64,000 nt of DNA from Tanytarsus gracilentus (Eukaryota; Arthropoda; Insecta; Diptera; Chironomidae), in contig JAXRKN010000043.1 in the NCBI GenBank assembly GCA_038502055.1, positions 8,494,001 to 8,558,000 of the forward strand. Reading direction: 5' to 3'. This document shows positions 39,719 to 52,268 of this stretch, one piece after another (positions within the stretch are counted from its first letter, which is position 1; each line of letters begins with the position of its first letter). The position numbers and the translations under genes are program-made. The notes under the pieces are model-generated. The model searched no databases, had not been told where the DNA came from, and saw only the letters and a list, made by a program, of their open reading frames with translations.

Positions 39719-39776
39719 CCCCGCCGCCGCGCCGCCGCCGCCGCCGCCGCGCCGGGCCGGCCCGGCGCGGGCGCCG
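39719..39776. other. 58-nt block of only G and C inside copy 2b
   Basis: Every base from 39719 to 39776 is G or C (CCG and GCC runs), in a window of about 70% A+T. In sister copy 2a the matching place holds CGTCCGTCCGTCTG and about 60 nt of ordinary sequence. The flanks realign on both sides (GTAACGCTTAT before, CTATATGTGCAGGCACTG after). The most likely cause is a consensus or assembly error in a repeat; a true CCG expansion is the alternative. Confidence 0.85.
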
Positions 39777-40069
39777 ATGGTAGTCTTGGGCTATATGTGC
39801 AGGCACTGACTATTTTTTGAGTCATGACCTATGGTCGTGCCATGGACGGCCATAACGTCCATTTTTCATACAAATTTTTTCTTTTGCTTCTGGGCGTTGA
39901 TGTGTGGGGGTGGGAGATACATATTTTCGAGTCGACCTATGGCGTGCCCGAAGCCAAATGCCTTTTTAGCTATGGTTGGGTATCTTGAACTCGTGATTGG
40001 ACCAGGAATCGATTGATATAGTGATTTTTGGGGAATGTCCATCATGGCCGGCAGAGTGCGGAGAAATGT

Positions 40070-40450
40070 CTTTTTACTTGGCTTCTGTTCTCTTGCTCGT
40101 ATTAAAGGAACTGAATGGCATTGATGATTTTTGATGAATGTCCATCATGGACGGCCAGTAGTGCCACGGACAGCCAAAATGTCCATTTTTCAGAACTATG
40201 GCTTCATGGGTATCGTTGAACTCGTGATTGGACCAGGAATCTATTGACATAGATGATTTTTGATAAATGCTAATCAAGGCCGGCCAGTAGTGCCACGGAC
40301 AGCCAAAATGTCCATTTTTCAGAACTATGACTTCATGGGTATCGTTGAACTCGTAATTGGACCAGGAATCTAATGACATAGACGATTTTTGAAAAATTGT
40401 CGAACAGGACTGCCACGGACAGCCAAAGTGTCCGGATTGACTTAAACTCA
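40070..40450 (-). repeat. 129-bp tandem units with a 43-codon open frame
   Basis: GCTTCATGGGTATCG starts at 40201 and its next copy one period (129 bp) later at 40330. Because 129 is 3 x 43, the minus-strand frame stays open for 125 codons and reads as repeated 43-residue units (...EFNDTHEAIVLKNGHFGCPW...). The matching frame in copy 1 has stops, so I do not call a protein. Confidence 0.75.
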
Positions 40451-40800
40451 TTTTTTATGCACTTGATTTTCAAACACTGATCTGTTACAAGTGGGTTACG
40501 CGGCAACACCCACGTGTGGGTTTTGAAACATTTTTTCATTCTTCTTTGTGTGGTAAAATTTAAAATTATATCATTAAAAAGTGCAAAAAAGAATATCCAC
40601 TTTAACTGATGATACCGAATGCCATTGTGTGTCAATTTTAGGGAACTTTTAAGAACACGAAATTTTATGACTCATTTTGTGGTTTGAGGAGACAAAGAAT
40701 GTTGGTCGAAACAGAGAAAAAGTTTTAAAATGGAGAAATTTCGATGGTTGGACACTTCAAATGAAAAATTATTTTTCTTCTTAAAATGGAATTTTTTGCT

Positions 40801-40853
40801 ATATTAAAATCAAGCAAAAATTTAAAAATCACTCAAAATATTCCTTCCCTTGA
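40801..40853. repeat. Half hairpin element, right end
   Basis: CTCAAAATATTCCTTCCCTTGA after an A/T stretch. Confidence 0.3.
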
Positions 40854-41508
40854 TTTTTTCAAACTCAATCCAAAGAATACGAAGAAAAAATTCAATTTCG
40901 CTTCACCCGCTTGGGATGTTCAAATTATGTTAATTTTAAATTATTAAAGGCGAAAGTTGGACAATAACGAAAATGTGTTGTCGCACATTTGGATGTTTAC
41001 TTTACGATAGCCTTATGATGAACATTTAGAATGCACTTTAAAATTAATAAATAAATGGATCAGGTGTTTTTTAAAATTAAGTGAAAAACTTTTATAAAAA
41101 TAAATTAATTGAACCCGAAATATTTTTATTCAACGATGGAAAATTTATTTTAATCTTTTTTCCTTCCTTAATGTAAGCAAACAATTTTTAAAGCTAAACT
41201 AAGGTTAAACACAAATTCCTAATTTTTGCAGCACGCAACCTCGTCTCAGCGTGATATATTTTTTACTCGCCACCAAAAAGTGCCTTTTTAGCACATTCAA
41301 CTCATTTCTTAATCTCTTTTTATTTTATTTTTCGGGTCAAACCATTAATTTTTCGGAGCCTGAATAGTCATAATAATTATAGCAACATAATCTAATAGCA
41401 GACATTACAGCACACAATGGTTATATGGATGGATGGTAAGTGATAGTTTGTACAATGTGCTCCGTGCCTCTTTTTTCTTTTTTTTTGTGTGGTGATGCTG
41501 GTACACAG

Positions 41509-41569
41509 CCATTGCTGCTGCTGCTCGCGGTGCCAGAGAGATTATACAATCCCCATGTGCCTCATTGTT
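41509..41569 (+). CDS. Candidate short internal exon
   Basis: A T-rich tract, then TGGTACACAG, precede a 61-nt stretch of higher G+C that is open as PLLLLLAVPERLYNPHVPHC and followed by GTAAGTC, a perfect donor core preceded by T. The frame continues upstream to about 41440. CTG repetition could explain the leucines. No family is recognised. Confidence 0.12.
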
Positions 41570-42539
41570 GTAAGTCAAAAAAAGTTTCATTCAAGTCAAA
41601 GAGAGATGTTGAGGCTGTGCTCTGTTATTAAATGTGGAGATACATGAAAAAATTTAATTTCATTTTAAAGAGGAAAGGCGTTTCGAAAACTGTCAAAAAT
41701 TCTATTGCCATGGATATTATGGGCTCAATGCTAGATCATGGACTTTGAAATTATTTGGACGATCATTGCATGGGAATAAAAAGAAGAATTATTAAATTTA
41801 TAAAATTAAAAATATTATCGAAAAATTCCATGAAACGTTTTTGTTTTAATATTTTTATCCGACCTCTAAATATCCATCATTAAAAATTATTTCTGAAAAT
41901 CACCTAAATACCGCGTCGCGGAAATGACTCTCGATTCCGACGTCTATTAACCTTGTCTAAAATTGACTTCACACAGCGTCGCTGTCCCACTAAACTTCAA
42001 TTTATTTTGCCCAAAAATTACCTGCAATAAAGTTTAACAAACAAAAAATTAATTCGACACACACCAAAAATCGAAATAATGATGAGAGAAATAAAAGTCC
42101 ATGTGAGAATCATAAAAAATTTGTCAGTCAATTGTTTAATTGCACCTTGAAGACCCAATTCTAGATGTTTTCATTCACAGTGAGGCAAAGAAGAAGAATT
42201 TTTGTTTAAATTGAAACATAAAAATAATTTTTACGACACAACAAGGCACAAAATTTCCATAATGCAAATCGCAGTTTGCTGCCCACGAATTTTTTTTGGC
42301 TGAGAATCACGACACGAAAAAAGAGAGAAGAAAAGAAGTTAAAATTAATTTACACCTGCGGTTTATTGACGTGTTCATCGTTCGTATTTTTTTTTGTGCC
42401 ATCGCTAATTAGAAATTGATATCACTCTCATCATCGGGCGTCTCGTCCTTCGAGAAATTCATTCAGATTTGTTTTTACTGCAAACACACTTGAATTCGAT
42501 TAAATTCTCGAGAAGCTCTTGGGAAAATTGAGAAATTCG

Positions 42540-42590
42540 AGCGATAAAAACTTGCTAATTTTCTTTACTTTTTCAATGTCCATCCCTTGA
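42540..42590. repeat. Half hairpin element, right end
   Basis: TTTTCAATGTCCATCCCTTGA contains an exact right-end consensus, CCATCCCTTGA. Confidence 0.4.
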
Positions 42591-44056
42591 CTCGACGACA
42601 AAAAAATGCCGACATGATTAAAATTTTCTCATCTGTTCGCACATTTCTCATCTTTTTATGGTAATTTTAATTCCACAAAGGCATTCTGCATTGCTTTGGC
42701 TATCATCACTTTATTTTATCTCCTCGCTCGAGTCAGCGAAAGGAAAGAATGTCAGCATTTTCATCTGTTGAAAAGTAATTAAATCAAATTTAATTGAATG
42801 GAATGTTGATGATCAGAGGGAAAAGTAACGATGGAATGTTTTTAGAATTTTATTTTTGTAATAATTTCTCTTCGTGTCTTATCGCCAACTATAATTTCCT
42901 GAATCTTGAAAAAAGAAAGCTCAAGGAGAATGTCGAGAATAATGAAAATCCTCGCCGCACCACTGAAAAGTTTTTCTTCAATTTCCATCGCTCCCAATGT
43001 CAGTTTCAATGCTCGTAATAACAGTATTGAATGCAAAACGAGATTAAAACTGTCGGAGAAAAAGAAAAAACTTTAATGAGTTGGCAAAAGTGCTGTGAAG
43101 AATTTTTTCTTTCTTCGAAGCACGATAATTTTCCATCAGTCGACTGTCAGTTGACGGCCACGTCGTATTCCCACCATAAACAGCATCGCCATGGCATGTT
43201 TTTTCATATTATTATTATTCAGAGCGAATTTTTCTTAATTACAAAACTTTTTCCAATTTCTTTCTCGCTTTCGTCCCATCCCTCTTCTTTATGATCCGAT
43301 CGTGCTAGTCATTAAAGTTGAATAAAATATAATTTCATACGACAGCGAGAATGAATCTATGATTTTCTCATTTCTTATTCACTGAATAATTTTTTTTGCG
43401 ATCAAGGATTAAAAATATTTAAAAAATATTGAAAATTTTTAAAAAATAAAAAAACATTTTTATTTTCATTTTTACTTCCTTCAATTAATTTCCAACGAAC
43501 AAGGAATTAAAAGGCATCGCCAGTCCCCCCGAGAACAGATGAAATTTCGACTTTTCTCTCGCTCGTTAATTGAATAATCCCGGATTTTATTTCCATCTCA
43601 ACGTCATTACTTTTTATCATTTGTCCAATTTTTTATCACCATAATGCGATTAGCAGCAAAAAATGTGCGAGAGAGAAAGACTTTACAAGAGATATCAAAT
43701 GAAATATTTTCAGCTCACACATGGCGAGTCAAAATTCTTTCAAACAGGTTTAATTTTTGAAACTAATCCACATAATTGTTATTTTTGCAATTTAACTCTT
43801 TTTTATCTTTCTCGTTCAGCTCGTGTGCCATTCACGTCTCAAAAAAAGCACTTGTCGAGAATGAGAGCAGAAAAATTAAAAAAGTTTTTAACTTTTAGAT
43901 GTCAAAAAGTTGAGTTTTAGCTCGAAATGAAATTTATTGACAATAATGGGAATGTGACGACCTTTAAAGTAAATGTATGTGCTAGACGCACACGAACATC
44001 GAATCTCGTGAGAAGCAATAGTGAATTTTACCTTGCGGCTAAAAATCTATCAAACA

Positions 44057-44117
44057 ATGTCGGACGCAATTGGTTTTATTTTGTTTTTCCTTGTGGTTTT
44101 CGGCTCATGTGAAGGGG
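44057..44117 (+). CDS. Candidate signal-peptide exon
   Basis: ATCAAACAATG, a good insect start context, opens MSDAIGFILFFLVVFGSCEG and then G|GTAATT at 44117/44118, a phase-1 donor. The leader has a clear hydrophobic core (IGFILFFLVVF) and a Gly-Ser-Cys turn. The donor overlaps GAAGGGGGTAATTTTC, which also resembles a left end of the hairpin family, so the splice site may be fortuitous. No second exon was identified. Confidence 0.2.
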
Positions 44118-46348
44118 GTAATTTTCAAAGTTTTGTAACCACTAAATTATTTTTTTAACCATTAATATAAAAATTTAATATATTATAAAAACTGAAAGTA
44201 TTAAAATATTTATAAATAATGTTCCCTAATTTTCGATTCTCCCCACTTTAAAAAAATTAAATAATTGTTTCTTTGAAAAATAAAATTTACTCATTTAATT
44301 AGACTTCAAAAAAGAACTGAAAAGAGTTGAAGACCGTGTAAAAAATGACGACTGAATTGAGTTTAGAAAAAAATGCGAGTTTCAAGTCAAAGAAGTCACG
44401 CGAAGTTGAGATTTGAGTAGCAGCAGATGATGAAACCACAATAAGATAATTAGCGGCTAAACCCGAATCTCAGCAAGTCCAACCCTGTCTCAAAGTCTAA
44501 ATTAAGAATTAGTTGCATGAAAAAAGTAGAAATCTCTTTTATTTTTATAACATAATTGAGAACTTCCTGTAATTACCATTCCGCGACTTTAAAGGTCTGC
44601 ACACATATGAATCAGCAGCACATCAATTGATCTCATAGAGTGAATATTTTTAAATATTTTTATATTTACCCACCAAGATTGAATTTCAAAGAAGACAGAA
44701 ATAATTTTTATTTTTCTTGAGTGTAGGCAGGCGCTAATGATCAGGACTAATCAACTCAAAATTTCTTCACTGCTTTTATTTCTTTCAAGATTTATGACGA
44801 AGAACATTTGGCGCTTTAAAAATTATATTTCCATAAGTGGTTTTGGATGAATTTAAATTGAAGATGCAAAATAAAGTTTAAGATGAATTTTTATAGAAAT
44901 TGAATTAATTTCGTTAATAAATTTTCATATTTTAGAGTCAATTAAGGTGAATGCTCTTTGAGTTGACATGTAATGAACCTTAAATTGACAATTTTCATAC
45001 TCATTGAAAAATATCCAAACATTTTTAAGTTTTCATCTAAAACTTTTCTCCTCCTTCGATTCACCAAAAATAATTTGATCCATTCGAAAAGGCAAAAAAT
45101 ATATCTTTGATGACGATTTTCTGACATCGCCAGGAGGAAGACAAAAAAGAAAATTTAATTTATTTTCCATGTAATTCTTCTTCTTGTATTTTTTTTCTGC
45201 AGAACTGAACATCATGAAATGTGTTGCTGCTTTTTTGTGACTTCTATTGTTGGACCCTCATGGCATTAGAATTGAGATTATGTTACAATGAAACCATGCA
45301 AAAAACAGCAACGAGGGAAGTTTCCATTTTTAATCCTGCTAATAATTTTCCGAATAAATTTATAATTAATTCAAACTCGAGGGAAATTTTTTAATTAGTA
45401 AAGAACTAATTACGATAAATTCTCGACGAAAGATTAAAATAAGAATCTTACGAATATTTTTATTGATAATTTAACTTGATCCGATTAAGAATTGATTCAT
45501 GTTCGACATTCATTCATCAATCAATACTCAATGAAGGGTGCGCATTCGCGTGTATTGAAACATCTTCATCCCCACAAACTCAATTCTCATTTAACTTTAT
45601 GTGTTGCCATTTTCCATCACATTACCAATTATTTTCCATTCATATTTCTTCGCCTCTAATGCATTATTGATGCCACCATGCTCTAACATATTTTTTTCAT
45701 CATATCACAAAAAAAGAAATCTTCTTACGCACATTTTCACATTTTAAGGGGGAACGAATTGTTGTTGTGTTGGCATTTAATCCGATTCTGATGACTTCTG
45801 ATGTGGGGGAAAATTGCATGCGAACTAGGTACTAGGTTCTCATTCAATATGACTTTCACGTTCTCACCATGGTGATTCCACGTTAGAAAAATTTATTTGC
45901 ATGTTTTCACTTTAAAATCCTTGCGATGATGAAGAAAAAGACGCATTCGAGTGGAATCAATGGGGAGATTTAGAGAAAGCAATTCGAGTAATGGAAGTGG
46001 ATGTGTGTGCATGAGTGGAAAAATCCAGGAATGAGAAATTTAATTTTTTTACATTTTAAATAAAATTAGGATGGAAAATAATTTGTTATAAATTTTCTTC
46101 CCTATTCAAAAGAAAAATCAAATCACCTTGAGCAACGGGATTTATTTTTTAATTAATGCTCAGCCATCCTCTAATGACTCGAGTGAGGGTAAAAAATATT
46201 ACCATGGATTAGAAGGAAAAACCAATTCTTGGCTCGATGATACTCGTTAGAAAGGTAATTAAAAGCACCATGGCATCGTTTTGAAAAAGGAGAGGAAAAA
46301 CTCTTTGAAGTGCCTGCAAGTGTAAGAGATGAGTATAAAAAGGTTAAA

Positions 46349-46455
46349 TCAAGGCGGTTTCAATAAAATTTTATGTTTTTTAAAATATTTTTGATTTCAA
46401 AATTTGATTAAATTTTTATTTAAAAATAATTTTTAGTAAAATTTCAACGCCTTGA
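46349..46455. repeat. Short hairpin element with changed but still paired ends
   Basis: Left end TCAAGGCGGTTTCAATAAAA; right end TAAAATTTCAACGCCTTGA. The first eight bases of each end are perfect inverted copies (TCAAGGCG / CGCCTTGA), although both differ from the usual GGGA / TCCC. The length is 107 bp. Confidence 0.6.
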
Positions 46456-46995
46456 ACTTCAAGAGCACTCTTCGAAAGCGTGATGCACCAACCAGAGCAG
46501 AAGTGATAAAGAAAGTGTGATAAAAGTAGAGGGAGCAAGTCCATGGGAACGACTCCGTGTCATAACTCGAAGCGAAATGCTCTCATGCTGAAATTGCATC
46601 TTAATTATGTTCATTAACATTATTTTTATGTTTTTTATATTATTTTTTCTCATTTTCCATCCCTCCCGCCTCCCAATGCGCTCTGCGCCACTCAATTTCA
46701 CGCTAGATTCTTCCTTTCTGATTTCTGCTCTGCCGCGCGCGTACATTCACATCTCGAAATATAACTTTTTTTTTTCGCTCTTCAGGTGTTGAAATTATCC
46801 CGTGAGTGAGAGTGAGAGATATCGCGATAGAAGTGAAGTTGAGAGCAATACACGAAGTCATATTAAAGATGATGATGGTCGAAGTAATGAGAAAAATGTT
46901 TTAACCTTATGAACTCGCGCAACAACAACACAGAGAGAGCTCGACTTAACTGATGATGCCAAACACTTTTAAAATGTTGTTTGTGCTCATTGCTT

Positions 46996-47121
46996 CCAGG
47001 GTTGGAAGTTTTTTGATATTTCAAAGTTTAGTTAAATTTTTTATAAGTTTAAGAGTTGTTCATTGAATTGACATGTCAATAAGTTTAACTTGAATCATCA
47101 AAAAAGTTTTCACCCCTTGCA
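46996..47121. repeat. Short hairpin element (GGGATGG family), both ends
   Basis: Left end CCAGGGTTGGAAGTTTTTTG; right end AAAGTTTTCACCCCTTGCA. The 126-bp unit has an A/T core. Confidence 0.5.
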
Positions 47122-47840
47122 GAAAAACTTCAATCTTTCTCTTTTACCTCGCGTGATTTGCTCGTTGAGAAATATTGAAAAATATTCGAGCGAATTAAAT
47201 TCTCGCCTTTTTATTTTACACTTCTCATCCACCTCCTCGCAACTTCAATGCTTCAGAACTACAAAAAATATTTCACTTTTTTGAAAAACACATTTTTCTA
47301 TTTTTAGCTCAAGAGTTAATGAATGAGTTTTGAAAAATGATGTCTTTGACTTTGAGTCTCTTTAGCAACAATGTTGTTGGCTTTTACTTTTTTCCACTCG
47401 AATTATTTACATTTTTGTGCTTCTCGTTTTTGAAAATATTTCACAAATGATCCTTTGAATCAAAATTTATGAATTCAGAAATGTTCTTGAGAGATTTATT
47501 CGCAAACCTTTTAAAAAAATCTCCTGAGGCAAATCTCGCAAAATTTTTATTAAATTTTTTTGAACATCACTGAATACTTCATAATTGACTCTTCCAGCTA
47601 AAGAGAGAGAGAGAGAGTCAGCTATCACATTACCAAAGTAGCAAATGCTCTGTCAAAAATAATTTCCTCTCATCTTTGCCATCAAATTCACGACGGTGAT
47701 TACATAAAAAGTGAAAGAGAGCGAAATAACAGAAGAAGCCTCTGCCATATAATTACTTAATTTCTTCGGGGATTCTTCTTGCAGCTATGCGCTATAATAT
47801 CGAGAGTGAGAAAAATCGCTGGCACGATTATGAGCAAAAA

Positions 47841-47950
47841 AATGAGATGGAAATTTTTAAAGTAGAATTTTTTAAAGATTTATTTTAAAAAATTCTTAAA
47901 CTAAAAAATTAAACTTTTTAAAAAAAATCGTTAAATTTCCCATCCCTCGA
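47841..47950. repeat. Short hairpin element (GGGATGG family), eroded left end
   Basis: Left AATGAGATGGAAATTTTTAA; right AAATTTCCCATCCCTCGA. The A/T core includes TTTAAAAAATTCTTAAAC. Confidence 0.5.
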
Positions 47951-48823
47951 CTCTTTAATGCCTCTCTTTTCATGATAAAAACAATTTAAGCTCAAGACAT
48001 GATGAAAGACGCTTGCGAGAATTTTTTAACACGTCATTGACTTTATGCCGGCACAACACTCAACAAAAAAAGAGCATCCAATACTGACGACGGTGATGAG
48101 CCCCCGCGTGTACCCTAAAAAAAGACGAAGGAGAACTCTCGAGAGATAAAGTGAATGTTCATCATCAATTGTCTTATATCAACTCACGATGATGATGAAA
48201 ATTATATAAGAGAAAAAAGTTTTTTTGTTTAATAACAAAAGGCAGAACATCCACGTAAATGACGCTGGAGACTCCTTCTCTGCGCTCATTCCTTTCATCT
48301 GTCATGTCTCTTGGGTTCTTTTTACATCTTACATTGAAACCCATGAGTCATCCTCGTGACGCTCTGTTTTGAGTATATTTAAATGCGCGCGTGAAGGCGC
48401 AGATAACAGCCAGAATAAATAATAAGAAGAACAATCATGGTCGATGATGATGAAATTGAGCAGAAGTGTATTATGATGTTGCTGTTCTAATGAATACTCT
48501 CTCGAAAAAATAAAAGACGAATAGCTGCTTTGACTGACTTGAGCCTGCCTTCTCATTCCGCTGTTATTAAATAATTGAAGCCGGCACACGAGAATTTTTC
48601 AATATTAATTTTCATTTGCCACGTTCTGTGCACTTTGTTTAGGAAAAAATTAAATATTAAAGTTCCATCATCGCTTTCGATTTGATATCGACATAGAAGA
48701 TGCATTAGAAGAATGAATTCCTGAGTGAATATTTCGGAGAGCTGATGAAATTTTAATGAAGCGAAGGGTGAAAGGTTTTCATTATTTTTTTTTGAGGAGA
48801 TTTTGGAGCTTCCAGTAGGATGA

Positions 48824-48910
48824 TGCAAGGGGTGGTAACTGATGTTATTTGTTGATAAATTTGATTTGATTTATTTTAGAAAATCTTAGAAAAAATTTAA
48901 TTCAACAATT
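48824..48910. repeat. Half hairpin element, left end
   Basis: GCAAGGGGTGGTAACTGATG then an A/T core. The right end is unclear. Confidence 0.4.
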
Positions 48911-51900
48911 TCTATTTAAGTAAAATGGAAATTTAATTTTAATCGAAATCTTTGCATTATTTTGTAGGTTTCAACTTTGAATGAATCTTCTGCGAAGTAA
49001 TTTAGATTTTGTACATTTAAGATGTCTAGAGAATTTTAGAATATTTTAATGAAAACACCCACAATGCATTTTGTCGTTCGCCTCCGTTTTATTCCTCCAC
49101 AAATTGGCATACGCCAACGCTAACTGAATTTTCCTAGTCTATTTGCTAAAAAAAGCTTTTCATATTGTTTTCAAAGAAAAGGACTAAAACTCTTCAAAAG
49201 GATTTTCATCACCGCCATCAGAAAAATTGTTTTAATTTTTCACTTCAGTTCACGACGTCGATGATAATGGAAAGAAAGCGTTTAATGTCTGTAAAAAGGT
49301 AACAATAAACAAGGGAAAAAGATTTGCTGCTCATTAATATTTTACAAAATGCGGACATGAAAGAATCATCATCGAGTAAAAATTTGTCTTGGGTCCAATC
49401 TTTCGGATCTCCTTTCAGAATATGATGAGGGATGAATAATGTTGAGGGAAAAGTTTACGACACCATGGAAAAAAAACTTTTTAGGATGGGAAAACCTGCA
49501 ACAGTCTGAAAAATTAATTTAACAAAGCGGAAACTGTTGTTACATCTCGTTGCTGCTGTTCTCGCAGTCCTTCGTCCATTTGATCCATTCTCATTTTGCT
49601 TTTCATTTATTTTCGAAGCGATGAAAACTTTTTTTATAAAAAAAATAAAATAATTTTTTAAAATAAATTTGTCAAAAAATTAATTTAATAAATTTTAATT
49701 TATCATTTGAAAAAAATTAAGTCATCCTCCCTCGCTTGTCCACCCATCTTTCATTTTTTTGTCGCTTTCGACTTCACATCTCTAAATTCACGGTACATGA
49801 AACACGACACGAGAAACAATTTTCGGCAACAGCAAAAATGAATTCTATTCAACACCAAACAGACAACAAAACAAATTTCTTGTGGACGGAGGTCGACATT
49901 CCATGTCCTATCTGAGAAATTTATACACACAGTGGTCACATTCTCGAGTACGATGAAAGAGATCAAACGGTCACTATTAATCAAATGAATTTTTCATCAA
50001 CGCAACACCATTTTCAGGAGGGGATTTGGAGTGTGATAAAGACTCGAATGATTTTTAGAAATTGAAAACTTGAGATAATTTTTTTTGATATATTTTTATC
50101 ATTAGCTTCGTTTACACGAAATTCAGTGACGCTTCAAAGCGGAAGGAAATTTTCCGTGATGAATCAAACAAGTGATTTCAGTTGACATTTTTCTTAATTC
50201 TCATTAGATGAAAAAAAATATTTGTTGCCCCATTTTCTGTCTCCTCGCATTTTGGCATCACACAAGAAGAAAAGTCAGAGCCCATCAAAATGAATTTGTG
50301 TCAGTGTGATGTCAGTGACTAGACATCTAAATCGATAAATGAACATAAGCTCATATGTATGTGGTCGGATTCACTCGTGGGTGACTTCTTTTCATCTCGC
50401 ATCACATAATGAGATTTCGCTCGAAGAAAAGAAGAGAAAAAATTAGAAATGTAAAGAAATAATTTGAAACTTTTGACATTACTCTGACATCCGCTATTGA
50501 GTTGTGGGGTCATTCGGAAATTCCGTCATGAAAATAATTTAAAATAAAAAAAATAAAAGAAAAAATCAACGTGACATAATTTCCGATCCTTCGGAAATTT
50601 TCAATTTTGAATCATCAATTAAACTTTAAGTAATTTTAATTTGAATATTTTCAAGTCATTAAATCCAGTTTAATGACACGAAACGAGCGAACGACATTCC
50701 GAGGCACTTTTCTTACAAGTGCAATTTTAATGCTCTCCATTATCACTAAGAAAATATCTCAGGTTTAAGAGCAGCAGCGAAATAAATTAGAATTACAGTT
50801 GTAAAACGAGGAAATTGATGTGAATTCGAATCCCTCTCATATAAAGGCACTTAAGATGAGTTAAATATCCCAGAGTCGAGGCATTAACAAGAATAACCGC
50901 AAATGTCACATCAAACATGCCAGAAGACAACTTATTCACGTTGTATACACACATATCAGGAGAGAATGTAATTCAATCTGGAGTAAATCCACATACGTGG
51001 TGTGATTAGGTGTCTCTAGCTGCTGCTGTCATAAGATGGTGAAATTGAGCGTATAAATGTGTGAAACCCCTACCAAGTCAGAAACGATTATATTGAAATG
51101 AAATGATTAATTATGTGTCTGCCTTGCGATGTGTGTCTCTCTTTCTTTTTTTAATCGATTGACGGCGAGAAAAAAATAATAAAAAATTATTGACAGCTCA
51201 GGTAACGGTCGATCGTCAATTGAATTTGATCACTTGTACGCGAGGCGTGGGCGTAGTTGTTGGCCATAAAAAATGAAATATTGATTGCAGTTTAATGGAC
51301 AACTTGATGCCTTTTACTCTTTCACTTGGAGTGAACTAGTTACTCGAGAGAAAGATGGCAATGGAGTGGCACTCTTTTAACTTATCGAGCCATTAATGAA
51401 ATCCAATATTTTAACTATTTCCATTCAATCTCGCTCTTGTTGTAGCCGGAGCTGTACATTCTTCATTCAATATCAAGTCAAGTGTTAATTTTTTTGTGCA
51501 AAATGTCCGTGCGGAAAAATTTGTGAAGAATTTTTAAAAATTAGATTTAAATTTAAATTAAACTTTATTAAATTAAAATTAAATTAATTTTTTTTCGTGC
51601 ATTTCATAGTAAATGAATGAGTGAGTTAGATACAAAAGAAGTCCACTCTAAAGTGCTCCGATGGTGCTCGATTCATGTTCTGTTATTTTTGCAAAAGAGC
51701 GCAAAGAGAGTTCGAAATATAAAAAAGGTTGTAATTTAATCACTTTTTAAATTATAGCGCAGTGAAGTGACAACAAAAAGGAGAAAAATAATCTGAAAAA
51801 AAGAGAGTGTCAAGTTGATGATGAAAGAGGCGACAAATGGCGAGTGTTGAATAGGTTTTGAAAAAAAAAACAGAGACATTAAATAAGTTCAGGTTTGAAT

Positions 51901-52219
51901 TCTTTTCCATTAAGAGACGGAGGAGAAATTGAGACATCACGAGAGACTGCTTTAAGAAGCTTATGATAATTATTAAATAGAGACCGCGAAGCATCAGCTC
52001 ATCAAACATGCGGCATGATGCGCATCAATGGAGAAATTTTCTCTCGGCATCTTTTCGTGGTCCATTATTTATTGTTTCGCTTCAGCTTCTTACTATGTAC
52101 ATCTCTCTTTTCAACGAGATCGTTTTAGGAGTGCCGAATTACCGTTTATTTTATTCTCATAGCTGATAATCACTCACTATGCAGATTTACTCAACAGATG
52201 GAGGCCAAACGATATTAAA

Positions 52220-52268
52220 TGAGATTTAAATTGAAAATAAAATTTTATTTAAAATATTCACCCCTTGG
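52220..52268. repeat. Half hairpin element, right end
   Basis: TTTAAAATATTCACCCCTTGG after an A/T core. Confidence 0.35.

Larger units (their letters stand above)
39689..40538 (-). mobile_element. Composite TIR element, copy 2b, in tandem with 2a
   Basis: After a 29-bp joint, TGTAACGCTTATTGCTCG restarts the element in the same orientation as copy 2a. It ends with the inner terminus GTGGGTTACGC at 40491-40501, then CCCACGTGTGGG and ATTTTTTCA to 40538. The right half is well preserved. The left half (39700-40090) has many apparent deletions and a pure G/C block, so its sequence is suspect. Confidence 0.65.

Noticed and set aside
43927..44112. 61-codon plus-strand frame overlapping the 44.06 kb candidate
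   Set aside because: The leader-like frame in the other phase is the better reading; this one has no signal or domain.
50800..50850. GAATTCGAATCCCTCTC, resembling a tRNA T-arm
   Set aside because: No acceptor, D or anticodon stem can be formed around it.
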